This document shows positions 31,538 to 39,785 of a stretch of 64,000 nt of DNA, piece after piece. Both the position numbers and the translations under genes were made by a program. The stretch spans positions 1,054,001 through 1,118,000 of the forward strand of contig NZ_JACTAH010000001.1 of the NCBI RefSeq assembly GCF_014489115.1, in the 5' to 3' direction. This DNA is from Thauera sedimentorum. GTDB taxonomy: Bacteria > Pseudomonadota > Gammaproteobacteria > Burkholderiales > Rhodocyclaceae. Each line of letters begins with the position of its first letter. Within the stretch, counting starts at the first letter, position 1. The notes beneath the pieces are model-generated. The model was given only the letters and a program-made list of their open reading frames with translations. It had not been told where the DNA came from and did not search any database.

Positions 31538-33058
31538 ATGAACATTGCCGAGTTCCTGGCCCGTACTGCGCGTGTTTCCCCCGAGCGCCCGGCCTTGTTC
31601 CATGGCGAAACATGCCTGTGCGACTACCGTGAATTCGCCTCCCGCGCGGCGCGCATCGCCGGCGCGCTGACCCGTCGCCACGGCCTGGCCGAAGGCGAGC
31701 GGGTGGTGGTGTTCATGGGCAACTGTGCGGAATACCTCGAAGTGCTCTATGGCATCTGGTGGGCCGGGCTGGTGGCGGTACCGGTGAATGCCAAGCTGCA
31801 TCCGCGCGAAGTGGCGTGGATCGTCGAGGACGCGCAGGCTGCGGCGATCTTCCTGTGCCCCGAGCGCGCGCCGGGCATGCTGGCGCTGCTGCCGGATCTG
31901 CCGGGCGTGCGCCAGACCTTCACCGCGGGGTCGTCCGCCTACACCGGTCTGCTCGCCAGCGAGCCGCTGCCGCTGTGCCATCGTGCGCCGGACGACCTCG
32001 CCTGGCTGTTCTACACCTCCGGCACCACCGGGCGGCCCAAGGGCGTGATGCTGACGCATCGCAACCTCGCCAACATGGTGGCCTGCTACTTCATGGATGT
32101 GGACGAAGTCAGCCCGGACGACGCCATCGTCTACGCCGCGCCGATGTCGCACGGCGCCGGACTGTACAACTTCATGCACGTCATCAAGGGCGCGCGCCAC
32201 GTGGTGCCGCGCTCGGGCGGCTTCGACGAGGCCGAGCTGGTGGAGCTGGCCGCGTGCGTCGGCCGCCTGTCGATGTTCGCAGCGCCCACCATGGTCAAGC
32301 GCCTGGTCGAGCATGTGGCGGCCAGCGGCGCGGACGTCTCCGGCTTCAAGACCATCGTCTATGGCGGCGGGCCGATGTACGTGGCCGACATCCGCCGCGC
32401 GCTCGCCGTGATGGGCGACCGCTTCGTGCAGATCTACGGCCAGGGCGAATCGCCGATGACCATCACCGCGCTGTCGCGCGCGCAGCTGGCCGGGCGCGAT
32501 CACCCGCGTTGGGCCGAGCGCATCGCCTCGGTCGGGGCGGCGCAGTCGCTGGTGGAGGTCCGTGTCGCCGGCCCGGACGGCGAGCCCCTGCCCGCGGGCG
32601 AAGTGGGCGAGGTACTGGTGCGCGGCGACGTGGTCATGAGGGGCTACTGGCGCAACGAGGCGGCCACCACCAGGGCGCTGCGCGAGGGCTGGTTGTGGAC
32701 CGGCGACATGGGCAGCCTGGACGAGGACGGCTTCCTCTCCCTGCGCGACCGCTCCAAGGACGTGATCATCTCCGGCGGTTCCAACATCTACCCGCGCGAA
32801 GTCGAGGAGGTGCTGCTGCGCCACCCCGGCGTGCGCGAGGTCTCGGTGGTCGGCAAGCCGGACCCGGAGTGGGGCGAGGTTGTCGTGGCCTTCCTGGTCG
32901 CCGGCGCGGACGTGGACGAGCGCGCGCTCGACGCCCTGTGCCTGGCCGAGATCGCCCGCTTCAAGCGTCCCAAGGAATACCGCTTCGTCGACGCGCTACC
33001 CAAGAACAACTACGGCAAGGTGCTGAAGACCGAACTGCGCCGGCAACTGCAGGCATAA
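31538..33058 (+). CDS. AMP-dependent acyl-CoA synthetase/ligase
   Basis: The 506-residue ANL-superfamily enzyme activates a carboxylic acid as acyl-AMP and then acyl-CoA. Motifs: P-loop-like 'LAWLFYTSGTTGRPKGVMLTHRN' (A3), 'IYGQGESPMTITAL' (A5), 'GWLWTGDMGSLDEDGFLSLRDRSKDVIISGGSNIYPREVEEVL' (A7-A8), and the C-terminal lysine in 'PKNNYGKVLKTELR' (A10). It may use an aromatic or short/medium-chain acid. The ATG at 31538, preceded by GGAG, is chosen. A BdhA-like dehydrogenase follows 21 bp later, suggesting a short-chain acyl-CoA or ketone-body pathway. Confidence 0.85.
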   Translation: MNIAEFLARTARVSPERPALFHGETCLCDYREFASRAARIAGALTRRHGLAEGERVVVFMGNCAEYLEVLYGIWWAGLVAVPVNAKLHPREVAWIVEDAQAAAIFLCPERAPGMLALLPDLPGVRQTFTAGSSAYTGLLASEPLPLCHRAPDDLAWLFYTSGTTGRPKGVMLTHRNLANMVACYFMDVDEVSPDDAIVYAAPMSHGAGLYNFMHVIKGARHVVPRSGGFDEAELVELAACVGRLSMFAAPTMVKRLVEHVAASGADVSGFKTIVYGGGPMYVADIRRALAVMGDRFVQIYGQGESPMTITALSRAQLAGRDHPRWAERIASVGAAQSLVEVRVAGPDGEPLPAGEVGEVLVRGDVVMRGYWRNEAATTRALREGWLWTGDMGSLDEDGFLSLRDRSKDVIISGGSNIYPREVEEVLLRHPGVREVSVVGKPDPEWGEVVVAFLVAGADVDERALDALCLAEIARFKRPKEYRFVDALPKNNYGKVLKTELRRQLQA

Positions 33059-33079
33059 AACTCGAAAGGGAGACGAACC

Positions 33080-33865
33080 ATGAGCTTGAACAACCGAATC
33101 GCGCTGGTCACCGGCTCGAACCAGGGCATCGGCCTGGCGATCGCCGAAGTGCTGGCGCGCCACGGCGCGGACATCGTGCTGCACGGCCTGTGCGCGGTGG
33201 AGGAGGGTGAGCGCCAGGCGAGGGAACTGACCGAAGCCTGGGGAACGGGGGTGAGCTTCCTGCCCGCCGACCTCGGCGTGCCCGACGAGGCCGCCGGCCT
33301 GGTCGAGGCAGCGGTCGCCCGCCACGGCCGGCTGGACATTCTGGTGAACAACGCCGGCATCCAGTACACCGCGCCGCTGGACGAATACCCGCTGGCGCGC
33401 TGGGACGCCATCCAGGCCATCAACCTGCGCGCGCCCTTCCTGCTCACCCAGGCGGCGCTGCCGCACATGCGCCGGCAGGGCTGGGGGCGCATCGTCAACA
33501 TCGCCTCGGTGCACGGCCTGGTGGCCTCGGTGAACAAGTCCGCCTACTGCGCGGCCAAGCACGGCCTGGTGGGGCTGACCAAGGTGGCCGCGCTGGAAAC
33601 CGCCACCGACGGCATCACCGTGAACGCCATCTGCCCGGGCTGGACCGAAACCCCGATCCTCGAACCGCAGATCGCCGCGCGTGCCGCCCAGCTCGGCACC
33701 GGCCGCGATGCCGCGATCCGCAGCCTGGTGGCGGAGAAGCAGCCCAACCAGACCCTGATGCCGCCCGCCTGGATCGGCGAGATGGCGGCCTTCCTGTGCA
33801 GCGACGCCGCCGCCGGCATCACCGGTACGGCACTGCCGGTGGATGGCGGCTGGACCGCCCAGTAG
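33080..33865 (+). CDS. 3-hydroxybutyrate dehydrogenase-like SDR
   Basis: The 261-residue SDR has the NAD-binding 'VTGSNQGIGLAIAEVLA', 'NNAG' (ILVNNAGIQ), the catalytic Ser in 'NIASVHGLVASVNKSAYCAAKHGLVGLTKV' with Y-x3-K, and 'NAICPGWTETPILEPQI' and 'EKQPN', all strongly reminiscent of BdhA, which oxidises D-3-hydroxybutyrate to acetoacetate in PHB metabolism. AAAGGGAG precedes the ATG. It is probably cotranscribed with the acyl-CoA ligase. A related SDR with a different substrate cannot be excluded. Confidence 0.8.
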   Translation: MSLNNRIALVTGSNQGIGLAIAEVLARHGADIVLHGLCAVEEGERQARELTEAWGTGVSFLPADLGVPDEAAGLVEAAVARHGRLDILVNNAGIQYTAPLDEYPLARWDAIQAINLRAPFLLTQAALPHMRRQGWGRIVNIASVHGLVASVNKSAYCAAKHGLVGLTKVAALETATDGITVNAICPGWTETPILEPQIAARAAQLGTGRDAAIRSLVAEKQPNQTLMPPAWIGEMAAFLCSDAAAGITGTALPVDGGWTAQ

Positions 33866-33884
33866 AGCCCGGCGGCCATCCCGC

Positions 33885-33903
33885 GACCCGCAGCCTGCGG
33901 GTC
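33885..33903. terminator. Intergenic hairpin between convergent genes
   Basis: GACCCGCAG and CTGCGGGTC form a 9-bp stem around a single C, directly after the bdh-like gene and touching the TGA stop (33902-33904) of the convergent GGDEF-EAL gene. There is no T-run, so a rho-independent role is only possible. Confidence 0.45.
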
Positions 33904-36028
33904 AGGATGAGACCGGGGCAGGGGACGGCACCAGGCGCCCGTCGCGCAGCAGCGGCGTGATCTGCTCGGCCGGTGCGGCCTTGCCGTACAGCCAGCCCTG
34001 CACGATGTTGCAGCCCATGCCGACCAGTTTGCGCAGTTGCGCGGGAGTCTCGATGCCCTCGGCCACCGTGAGCATGTGCAGGCTGTTGGCCATGGCGACG
34101 ATGGCGCGCACCAGGTTGGCCTGGTTGCGGTCGGTGGCGATGTCGCGGATGAAGCTGCGGTCGATCTTCAGCTTGTCGAAGGGGAAGCGCTGCAGGTAGC
34201 CCAGGGCGGAGTACCCGGTGCCGAAGTCGTCCAGCGCGAAGCGCACGCCCAGCGTGCGGAGCTGGCGCAGCACCAGCGCGATCTCGCCGCTGTCGCCGAT
34301 CAGGGAGCTCTCGGTGATCTCGAGCTCGATCAGGCCGGGTTCGATCCGCTCCGCCTGCAGCGCGGCGGTGACCTGGTCGACCAGGCCCCCGTCGACCTCC
34401 TTGACCGACAGATTGACGCTCACCGGCACCGGTGCGAGGCCCTGGTCTAGCCATGCGCGCAGCTGGCGGCAGACAAGGAGCAGCACCTGCCGCCCGAGGG
34501 GGCGGATCAGCCCGCTCTCCTCGGCCACGGCGATGAACTCGCCGGGCAGTATCTCGCCGCGTTCGGGGTGCTGCCAGCGCACCAGTGCTTCAAGGCCGAC
34601 CAGTTGGGAGGTCAGCGGATCGACCTGGGGCTGGTAATGCACTGTCAGCTGCCCGCCGTGGATGGCGGCGCGCAAGGCGCGCTCCAGCGAAGCGCGTGCG
34701 GCCATGCTGTCGCTCATGTCCGGGGAATGGAAGGCCAGTTGGGCGCAGCCGTCGCTGCGGGCGCGGTGCAGGGCGGTCTCGGCGCTGCGCAGCAGCTGCT
34801 CGGCGTCGCCGCCGTCGGCCGGATAGACCGATACGCCGATGCTGGTGGTGAGGTGCAGGGTCTCGTCGGCGACCCGGTAGGGCATGGCCAGCACCTCCGA
34901 GATCCGGCGCAGCAGGGGGAGCGCGCTGTCGGCGCCGGCGCGCGCGGGCAGCACAACAAGAAACTCGTCGCCGCCGAGGCGGGCTGCGGCGTGGCCCCAA
35001 CACAGCTCGCGCCCCAGCCGCTGTGCCACCTCGACCAGGATGCGGTCGCCGGTCTCGATGCCATGCGTGGTATTCACGTACTTGAAGCGGTTCAGGTTGA
35101 TCGCGGCGATCACCACGTTCAGGGCTCTCTCGCGCGCTTCCTGCAGCTGGGCTTCGAGACGCTCGCGGATCAGGCGCCGGTTGGCCAGGCCGGTCAACTG
35201 GTCGAAGCTCGCCAGGCGCTGCGCGCGCTCCTCGGCCGCCTTCTCCCTGGAGATGTCGAAGGCCACGCAGTCCCATTGCACGCTGCCGTCGGCCAGGGCC
35301 GTGGGGCGCGACACGGTGCGTACCCAGCAGTAGCCGCCGCTCGCCCGGCGGGTGCGTAGTTCCATGTCCAGGGGGGTGAGCGTGGCGGCCGACTTGCGTA
35401 CCCGTTCCATGTAATGCACCCGGTCCTCCGGGTGCATGCGTTCGATCACGACATCCGCCCCGAAGGACACGCCTTCGGGGTCTATGCCCATCTCGCCGGC
35501 CAGGGCGCCGCGGAAGAAGGGGATGCTCACCGTGCCATCCGGCGCCAGCATGCGCCGGAACACGCCGCAGGGCAGGTTGGTCACCACCGCGCTCAGCAGG
35601 GCCTCCTGCTCGCGCAGCCGGTCCTCGGTGCGCAGCCATTCCGAGCGGTCCTGGATGACGCTGACCGAAGCGATGAGGCGATGCTGCTCGTCGTAGATGG
35701 GGCTCAGCGTGTGGCGCGTCTGGATGACCGTGCCATCGCGGCACAGCATCGGGAAGGTGCCGCGGAAGGCATTCGCGTGCTCGAAAGCCGCTGCGCTTTC
35801 CCGGCCGCCGCGCAGGAACACCTCGCGGTCGGGGTAGAGGAACTCGGTGGTGCGCCCCAGCACCTCCTCGCGGCGGTAGCCGAAGGTGTGCTCGAAAGCG
35901 CGGTTGACCACCAGAATGCGGCGTGAGTCGCGCTCCACGACGATGACGACGTCGTCCATGCTGTCGAAGGTTTTCGCCAGCAGGGTCTCCGCGGCGAACG
36001 GCTGCGGAATGCGGTTACGTTCTTTCAT
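33902..36028 (-). CDS. PAS-PAS-GGDEF-EAL c-di-GMP turnover protein
   Basis: The 708-residue soluble protein has two N-terminal PAS domains (about residues 20-130 and 150-265), then a GGDEF domain with an intact RLGGDEF motif and an EAL domain with intact EALVRW, VNLSVKE, ELEITESS, DDFGTGYS, KIDRSFI and EGIET segments. Both diguanylate cyclase and c-di-GMP phosphodiesterase activities are therefore possible; the dominant one cannot be told from sequence. It is on the same strand as the MCP just upstream, 69 bp apart, which suggests a chemosensory-to-c-di-GMP link. No signal peptide or membrane segment is present. Confidence 0.88.
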   Translation of the reverse strand: MKERNRIPQPFAAETLLAKTFDSMDDVVIVVERDSRRILVVNRAFEHTFGYRREEVLGRTTEFLYPDREVFLRGGRESAAAFEHANAFRGTFPMLCRDGTVIQTRHTLSPIYDEQHRLIASVSVIQDRSEWLRTEDRLREQEALLSAVVTNLPCGVFRRMLAPDGTVSIPFFRGALAGEMGIDPEGVSFGADVVIERMHPEDRVHYMERVRKSAATLTPLDMELRTRRASGGYCWVRTVSRPTALADGSVQWDCVAFDISREKAAEERAQRLASFDQLTGLANRRLIRERLEAQLQEARERALNVVIAAINLNRFKYVNTTHGIETGDRILVEVAQRLGRELCWGHAAARLGGDEFLVVLPARAGADSALPLLRRISEVLAMPYRVADETLHLTTSIGVSVYPADGGDAEQLLRSAETALHRARSDGCAQLAFHSPDMSDSMAARASLERALRAAIHGGQLTVHYQPQVDPLTSQLVGLEALVRWQHPERGEILPGEFIAVAEESGLIRPLGRQVLLLVCRQLRAWLDQGLAPVPVSVNLSVKEVDGGLVDQVTAALQAERIEPGLIELEITESSLIGDSGEIALVLRQLRTLGVRFALDDFGTGYSALGYLQRFPFDKLKIDRSFIRDIATDRNQANLVRAIVAMANSLHMLTVAEGIETPAQLRKLVGMGCNIVQGWLYGKAAPAEQITPLLRDGRLVPSPAPVSS

Positions 36029-36097
36029 CGTATGGGCTGGTGGTCAAGCCATCTCCGAGCGAGCGCGCTCGCCGGTCCGGAACGAGGCGGGCGCGGC

Positions 36098-37750
36098 TCA
36101 CAGGCTGAAGCGCGCCACCGCCTGGCGCAGTTCGCCGGCCAGGCCGGCGAGTTCGCGGGCGGACTGCGCGGAATCGCGCACCGCACCGCTGTTCTGCTCG
36201 CCCATGCTGGCGATGCGCTCCACGTTCTGCGCCAGCTCGGTGCTGGCCGAGGACTGCTCGCCCAGCGCCACCGATATCTCGCCGACCGCGGCCACCACCT
36301 TGCTGGAGGAGGCGTTGATCAGGCCGATGGCGTCGCCGGCCTTGGCGGCCAGCTCCACGCCGCTCTTCACCTGGTCCACCTGGCGCTCCATGCTGCCCAC
36401 CGCGCGGTCGGTGCCCGAGGTGATCAGTTCGACGATGCGGGCGATGTCCTGGGTGGAGGCCGCGGTGCGCTCGGCGAGCTTGCGCACCTCGTCGGCCACC
36501 ACCGCGAAGCCGCGACCCTGCTCGCCGGCGCGGGCGGCCTCGATGGCCGCGTTGAGCGCCAGCAGGTTGGTCTGATCGGCCACTTCGCGGATCACGTTCA
36601 CCACCGAGGCGATCTCGCGCGAGTGCCCGCCCAGTTCGCGCACCACGTTGGCGGCGCTGTTCACCGAGTCGGCGATGCGGCTGATGTCCTGCACCACCTC
36701 GTTGATCACGCCTTCGCCCTCGCGCGAGGCCTGGCCGGACTCTTCCGCCATGCGACGGGCGTCGGCGGCGAAGTCGGCCACGTGGTTGATGCTCACCGTC
36801 ATCTGCTCCACCGCCGCGGCCATCGACGAGGCGGCCTGCGACTGCTCCTCGCTGGCTTCGGCGATGTGGGCCGAGGCGCCGGACAGTTCGTCGGACGATG
36901 CGGCGATGCGTTCGGCGTTGTGGCCGATCAGCCGCACCATGTCGCGCAGCGCGCCGCGCATCTCGCGCAGCGCTTCGGACAACTGGCCGATTTCGTCCAT
37001 GCGATGCACCCGGATGTCGGCGGCAAGGTCGCCCGCGGCGATACGGCGCGCAAAGCTGCGTGCCTCGTCCAGCGGCCCCATGATTACCTTGCGCACGAAC
37101 CACCCCGCCGCCAGGGCGCTCAGCGCCACGGCGGCGACGATGACCGCGATGATGGTCAGGCGCAGGCGTTGGTAGGCGGCGTGCTGGGCCTCGAAGGTGG
37201 AATGGGCGAGTTCGAGCTGCAGTTCGGTGAGTTCCTGGATCACCTGGGCGATCGGGTCGATGGCCGGGTAGAGCTCGCTGGAGGCGATGGTGGTCACCTC
37301 GCTGGTGATGCCGCCTTCCAGCGAACTGGCCATGCGGTCGATCAGGGCGTTGCCCTGTTCGAGCAGCGGCTCGGCACGGGCCACGAGTTCGCGTTCGGCC
37401 GGGCTCATCGAGGTCGCCCGGTAGGCGGTCCAGCGTTCGTTGATGCTGGCCTGCGCCTTGCGCATGCGCTCGGCCGCCTGGTCGGGGGTGAGCGCCCAGT
37501 CGCGCACCTTGTGCACCGCATCCACCACCGATACCGAATACTGGTCGGAGATCACCTTGAGGTCGCGCAGCGGCACCACGCGGTCCTTGTAGACCGCGTC
37601 CAGGCCGCCCAGGCTACGGCTCATGCCGTCGAGGCCGAGCACGCCCAGGCCGGCGCCCACCAGACAGAGCGCGGCGAAGGCGAGGTAGAGCAGGGTGCGG
37701 ACGCCGAGCGGCGTGCGGGGTGTGGACGCTGGGCGCGTGGCAGGGCTCAT
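36098..37750 (-). CDS. Methyl-accepting chemotaxis protein, 4HB type
   Basis: The 550-residue chemoreceptor has an N-terminal transmembrane helix (residues 19-40), a periplasmic four-helix-bundle-like domain (40-200, 'LDGMSRSLGGLDAVYKDRVVPLRDLKVISDQYSVSVVDAVHKVRDW'), a second helix (about 203-222), HAMP (223-275) and a signalling domain with the canonical '[42 protein letters not shown]' tip. The 4HB domain often binds small organic acids or senses them via partner proteins. AGGAG precedes the ATG. It is followed on the same strand by the PAS-GGDEF-EAL gene. Confidence 0.92.
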   Translation of the reverse strand: MSPATRPASTPRTPLGVRTLLYLAFAALCLVGAGLGVLGLDGMSRSLGGLDAVYKDRVVPLRDLKVISDQYSVSVVDAVHKVRDWALTPDQAAERMRKAQASINERWTAYRATSMSPAERELVARAEPLLEQGNALIDRMASSLEGGITSEVTTIASSELYPAIDPIAQVIQELTELQLELAHSTFEAQHAAYQRLRLTIIAVIVAAVALSALAAGWFVRKVIMGPLDEARSFARRIAAGDLAADIRVHRMDEIGQLSEALREMRGALRDMVRLIGHNAERIAASSDELSGASAHIAEASEEQSQAASSMAAAVEQMTVSINHVADFAADARRMAEESGQASREGEGVINEVVQDISRIADSVNSAANVVRELGGHSREIASVVNVIREVADQTNLLALNAAIEAARAGEQGRGFAVVADEVRKLAERTAASTQDIARIVELITSGTDRAVGSMERQVDQVKSGVELAAKAGDAIGLINASSSKVVAAVGEISVALGEQSSASTELAQNVERIASMGEQNSGAVRDSAQSARELAGLAGELRQAVARFSL

Positions 37751-37953
37751 CTGGCCTGTCTCCTGTAGTTATCCGTTTCGTCATAGGCTGGCGCCGGCGT
37801 TCTGCGACGCCTGGCCGCAGGCGCGGGACACCCCGGCGCATGCGCAGCGGCCGAAGTATTTCCGCTGCGCGCGCGGCTGGCGAGCGGGGTTTTCCCTAGT
37901 CCGGTGCTGCGCGCGGGGTGGAGGCACCGCTGCACCCAGCCTCTTCAGCCTCC

Positions 37954-38025
37954 GTAGGAGCGGCCTTCGCCGCGATGCAGCGGTTGTTTGATCGAAGGCC
38001 CCATCGCGGCCAAGGCCGCTCCTGC
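37954..38025. repeat. REP-like palindromic element, copy 7
   Basis: The left arm is GTAGGAGCGGCCTTCGCCGC (one change in the centre). The right arm ends GGCCGCTCCTGC. It lies in the 395-bp gap 37751-38145 between the divergent MCP and AAA ATPase genes, where nothing else definite was seen apart from a TTTTCCCTAG box near 37889. Confidence 0.82.
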
Positions 38026-38145
38026 GGGAGCATGATGGCGCGGCGTTGCAGACCGGGCGCCGCGCTGGCAGCATCGGACTTGTGTCATATCGGGCAACTA
38101 TCGAAGCGCCCGTCTGCGCACGGCAGAACTCGACCGGGGATCACC

Positions 38146-39630
38146 ATGAAGCTCGCCCTTTCCCGCCTGAACCAGGCCCTCGATGCGGGATACCCGCTGG
38201 TGTATGTGCGCAGCGACGACGAGGCGCGCGTCGAGCGCCTGCTGGCCGCGCTGGCGGAGGCCCGCTTCGCCGCCGGCCGCCCGGTGGTGTGCTGGACCCA
38301 GACCCGCGGCTTCACCGTGCAGGGGCGGGAGATCGCCGCGGTGTTCGATCCGCTCGAGGCGCTGCGCCACATCCGCGCCAGCCGGCAGGAGGCCTTCTTT
38401 CTGCTGAAGGACTTCCCGCTGCTCCTGGCGCAGCGGCCGGAACTGGTGCGCGGGCTCAAGGACCTGGCCCAGGATCTGGCGGGGCGCGAGAGCTGCGTGT
38501 TCCTGTCGTGCGCGCAACTGCAGGTACCCGAAACCCTGACCGAGGCGCTGCGGGTGATTGAAGCCGGCGTGCCGGACGACGAGGAGATCCTTGCCGAAAT
38601 GCATCGCGTGGCGGCTGCGCTGCCGGCAGCCGCGAGCCTGTCCGAGGACTGGTTTGCCCGCACCGCGGGGGCGATGAAGGGCATGACGCTGGCGCAGGCG
38701 GGGCATCTCGTCCGCCGCCTGGTGGCCGAAGGCCGCCTTGCGCCCGACGAGGTGCTGGCCGAGGTGCGCAGCGAGAAGGCCGCGCTGCTGATGCGCGAGG
38801 CCTGCCTGAAGTACATCGACCAGGTCGTGGACATCGACCGCGTCGGCGGGCTGGAGAACCTCAAGGAATGGGTGCTCAACCGCCGGGCCTTCTTCTCCGG
38901 GGAGGCGCCGACCGGGGTGCCGATGCCGGCCGGCGTGCTGTTCATGGGGGTGAGCGGCTGCGGCAAGAGCATGGCGGCTAAGGTGGTGGCCAGCGCCTGG
39001 CGGCTGCCGCTGGTGCGCCTGGATATGAACCTGGTGCTCTCGGGCGCGCATGGCTCGCCGGAATATGCCTTCGACCGCGCGCTGCGCATGGCCGAGCAGA
39101 TCGCGCCGGTGGCGTTGTGGATAGACGAGATGGAGAACAGCTTCGGCTACGACTCGGACTTGCGTGGCGGCAACAACCCCAACATCTTCTCCAGCTTCCT
39201 GACCTGGATGCAGGAGAAGCCCGCAGGCGTATTCGTGGTGGCCACCGCCAACCGCATCGAGAAGCTGCCCGCCGAGGTGATCCGCAAGGGACGCTTCGAC
39301 CAGCTCTTCTTCCTGGACCTACCGACCGAGGAGGAGCGCATGCGCATCGTGGACATCCACCTGCAGGCCGCGGGCGGCGATCCGGCTACCTTCAACCTCA
39401 AGACCCTCGCGGTGGTGACCAAAGGCTGGAGCGGTGCGGAGATCGAGCAGGCGGTGCGCGCCGCGGTGGTGCATGCCTGGCAGGAGGGCCGCGCCTTCAC
39501 CGAGCGCGACGTGCTGTGGAGCACCTCGCGCATGGTGCCGCTGTCGCGCACCATGGCCGAACAGATCAAGCAGCTGCGCATCTGGTCGCAGGACCGGGCC
39601 ACGCCCGCGTCCGCCAAGGGCACCCCCTGA
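38146..39630 (+). CDS. AAA+ ATPase, Ycf46-like
   Basis: The 494-residue protein has a poorly conserved N-terminal half (residues 1-225) that begins MKLALSRLNQALDAGYPLVYVRSDDEARVERLLAAL. A single AAA module follows: Walker A G268-VSGCGKS275, Walker B with D327/E328 (VALWIDEMEN), sensor-1 'VVATANRIEKLPAEVIRKGRFDQLFFLDLP', and a C-terminal lid with 'TKGWSGAEIEQAVRAAVVHAW'. This is the Ycf46/AAA family found in cyanobacteria and proteobacteria, of uncertain function. The ATG at 38146 is preceded by GGGGA; the longer upstream frame would run through the REP. It sits among motility and signalling genes. Confidence 0.85.
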   Translation: MKLALSRLNQALDAGYPLVYVRSDDEARVERLLAALAEARFAAGRPVVCWTQTRGFTVQGREIAAVFDPLEALRHIRASRQEAFFLLKDFPLLLAQRPELVRGLKDLAQDLAGRESCVFLSCAQLQVPETLTEALRVIEAGVPDDEEILAEMHRVAAALPAAASLSEDWFARTAGAMKGMTLAQAGHLVRRLVAEGRLAPDEVLAEVRSEKAALLMREACLKYIDQVVDIDRVGGLENLKEWVLNRRAFFSGEAPTGVPMPAGVLFMGVSGCGKSMAAKVVASAWRLPLVRLDMNLVLSGAHGSPEYAFDRALRMAEQIAPVALWIDEMENSFGYDSDLRGGNNPNIFSSFLTWMQEKPAGVFVVATANRIEKLPAEVIRKGRFDQLFFLDLPTEEERMRIVDIHLQAAGGDPATFNLKTLAVVTKGWSGAEIEQAVRAAVVHAWQEGRAFTERDVLWSTSRMVPLSRTMAEQIKQLRIWSQDRATPASAKGTP

Positions 39631-39706
39631 GCAATTTTTGCGGGAAATCCGCTCATTCCTTGCGCATACTGAAGCGAGGCCCCCGGATTTCTTCATCAGC
39701 AAATGC

Positions 39707-39734
39707 TAAAGTTGTCCGCGTCTGCAGCCGTTAG
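39707..39734 (+). promoter_or_regulatory. FliA (sigma-28) promoter of the PAS-MCP gene
   Basis: TAAAG (39707-39711), 15-base spacer, then GCCGTTAG (39727-39734), matching the TAAAG-N15-GCCGATAA sigma-28 consensus with two changes in the -10. Transcription would begin near 39741 and the receptor ATG is at 39786. Confidence 0.7.
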
Positions 39735-39785
39735 CTGGCGCAGCAAATTCAGACGTGGCCGGCCTGCCGGGTAGCGAGGTGCAGC

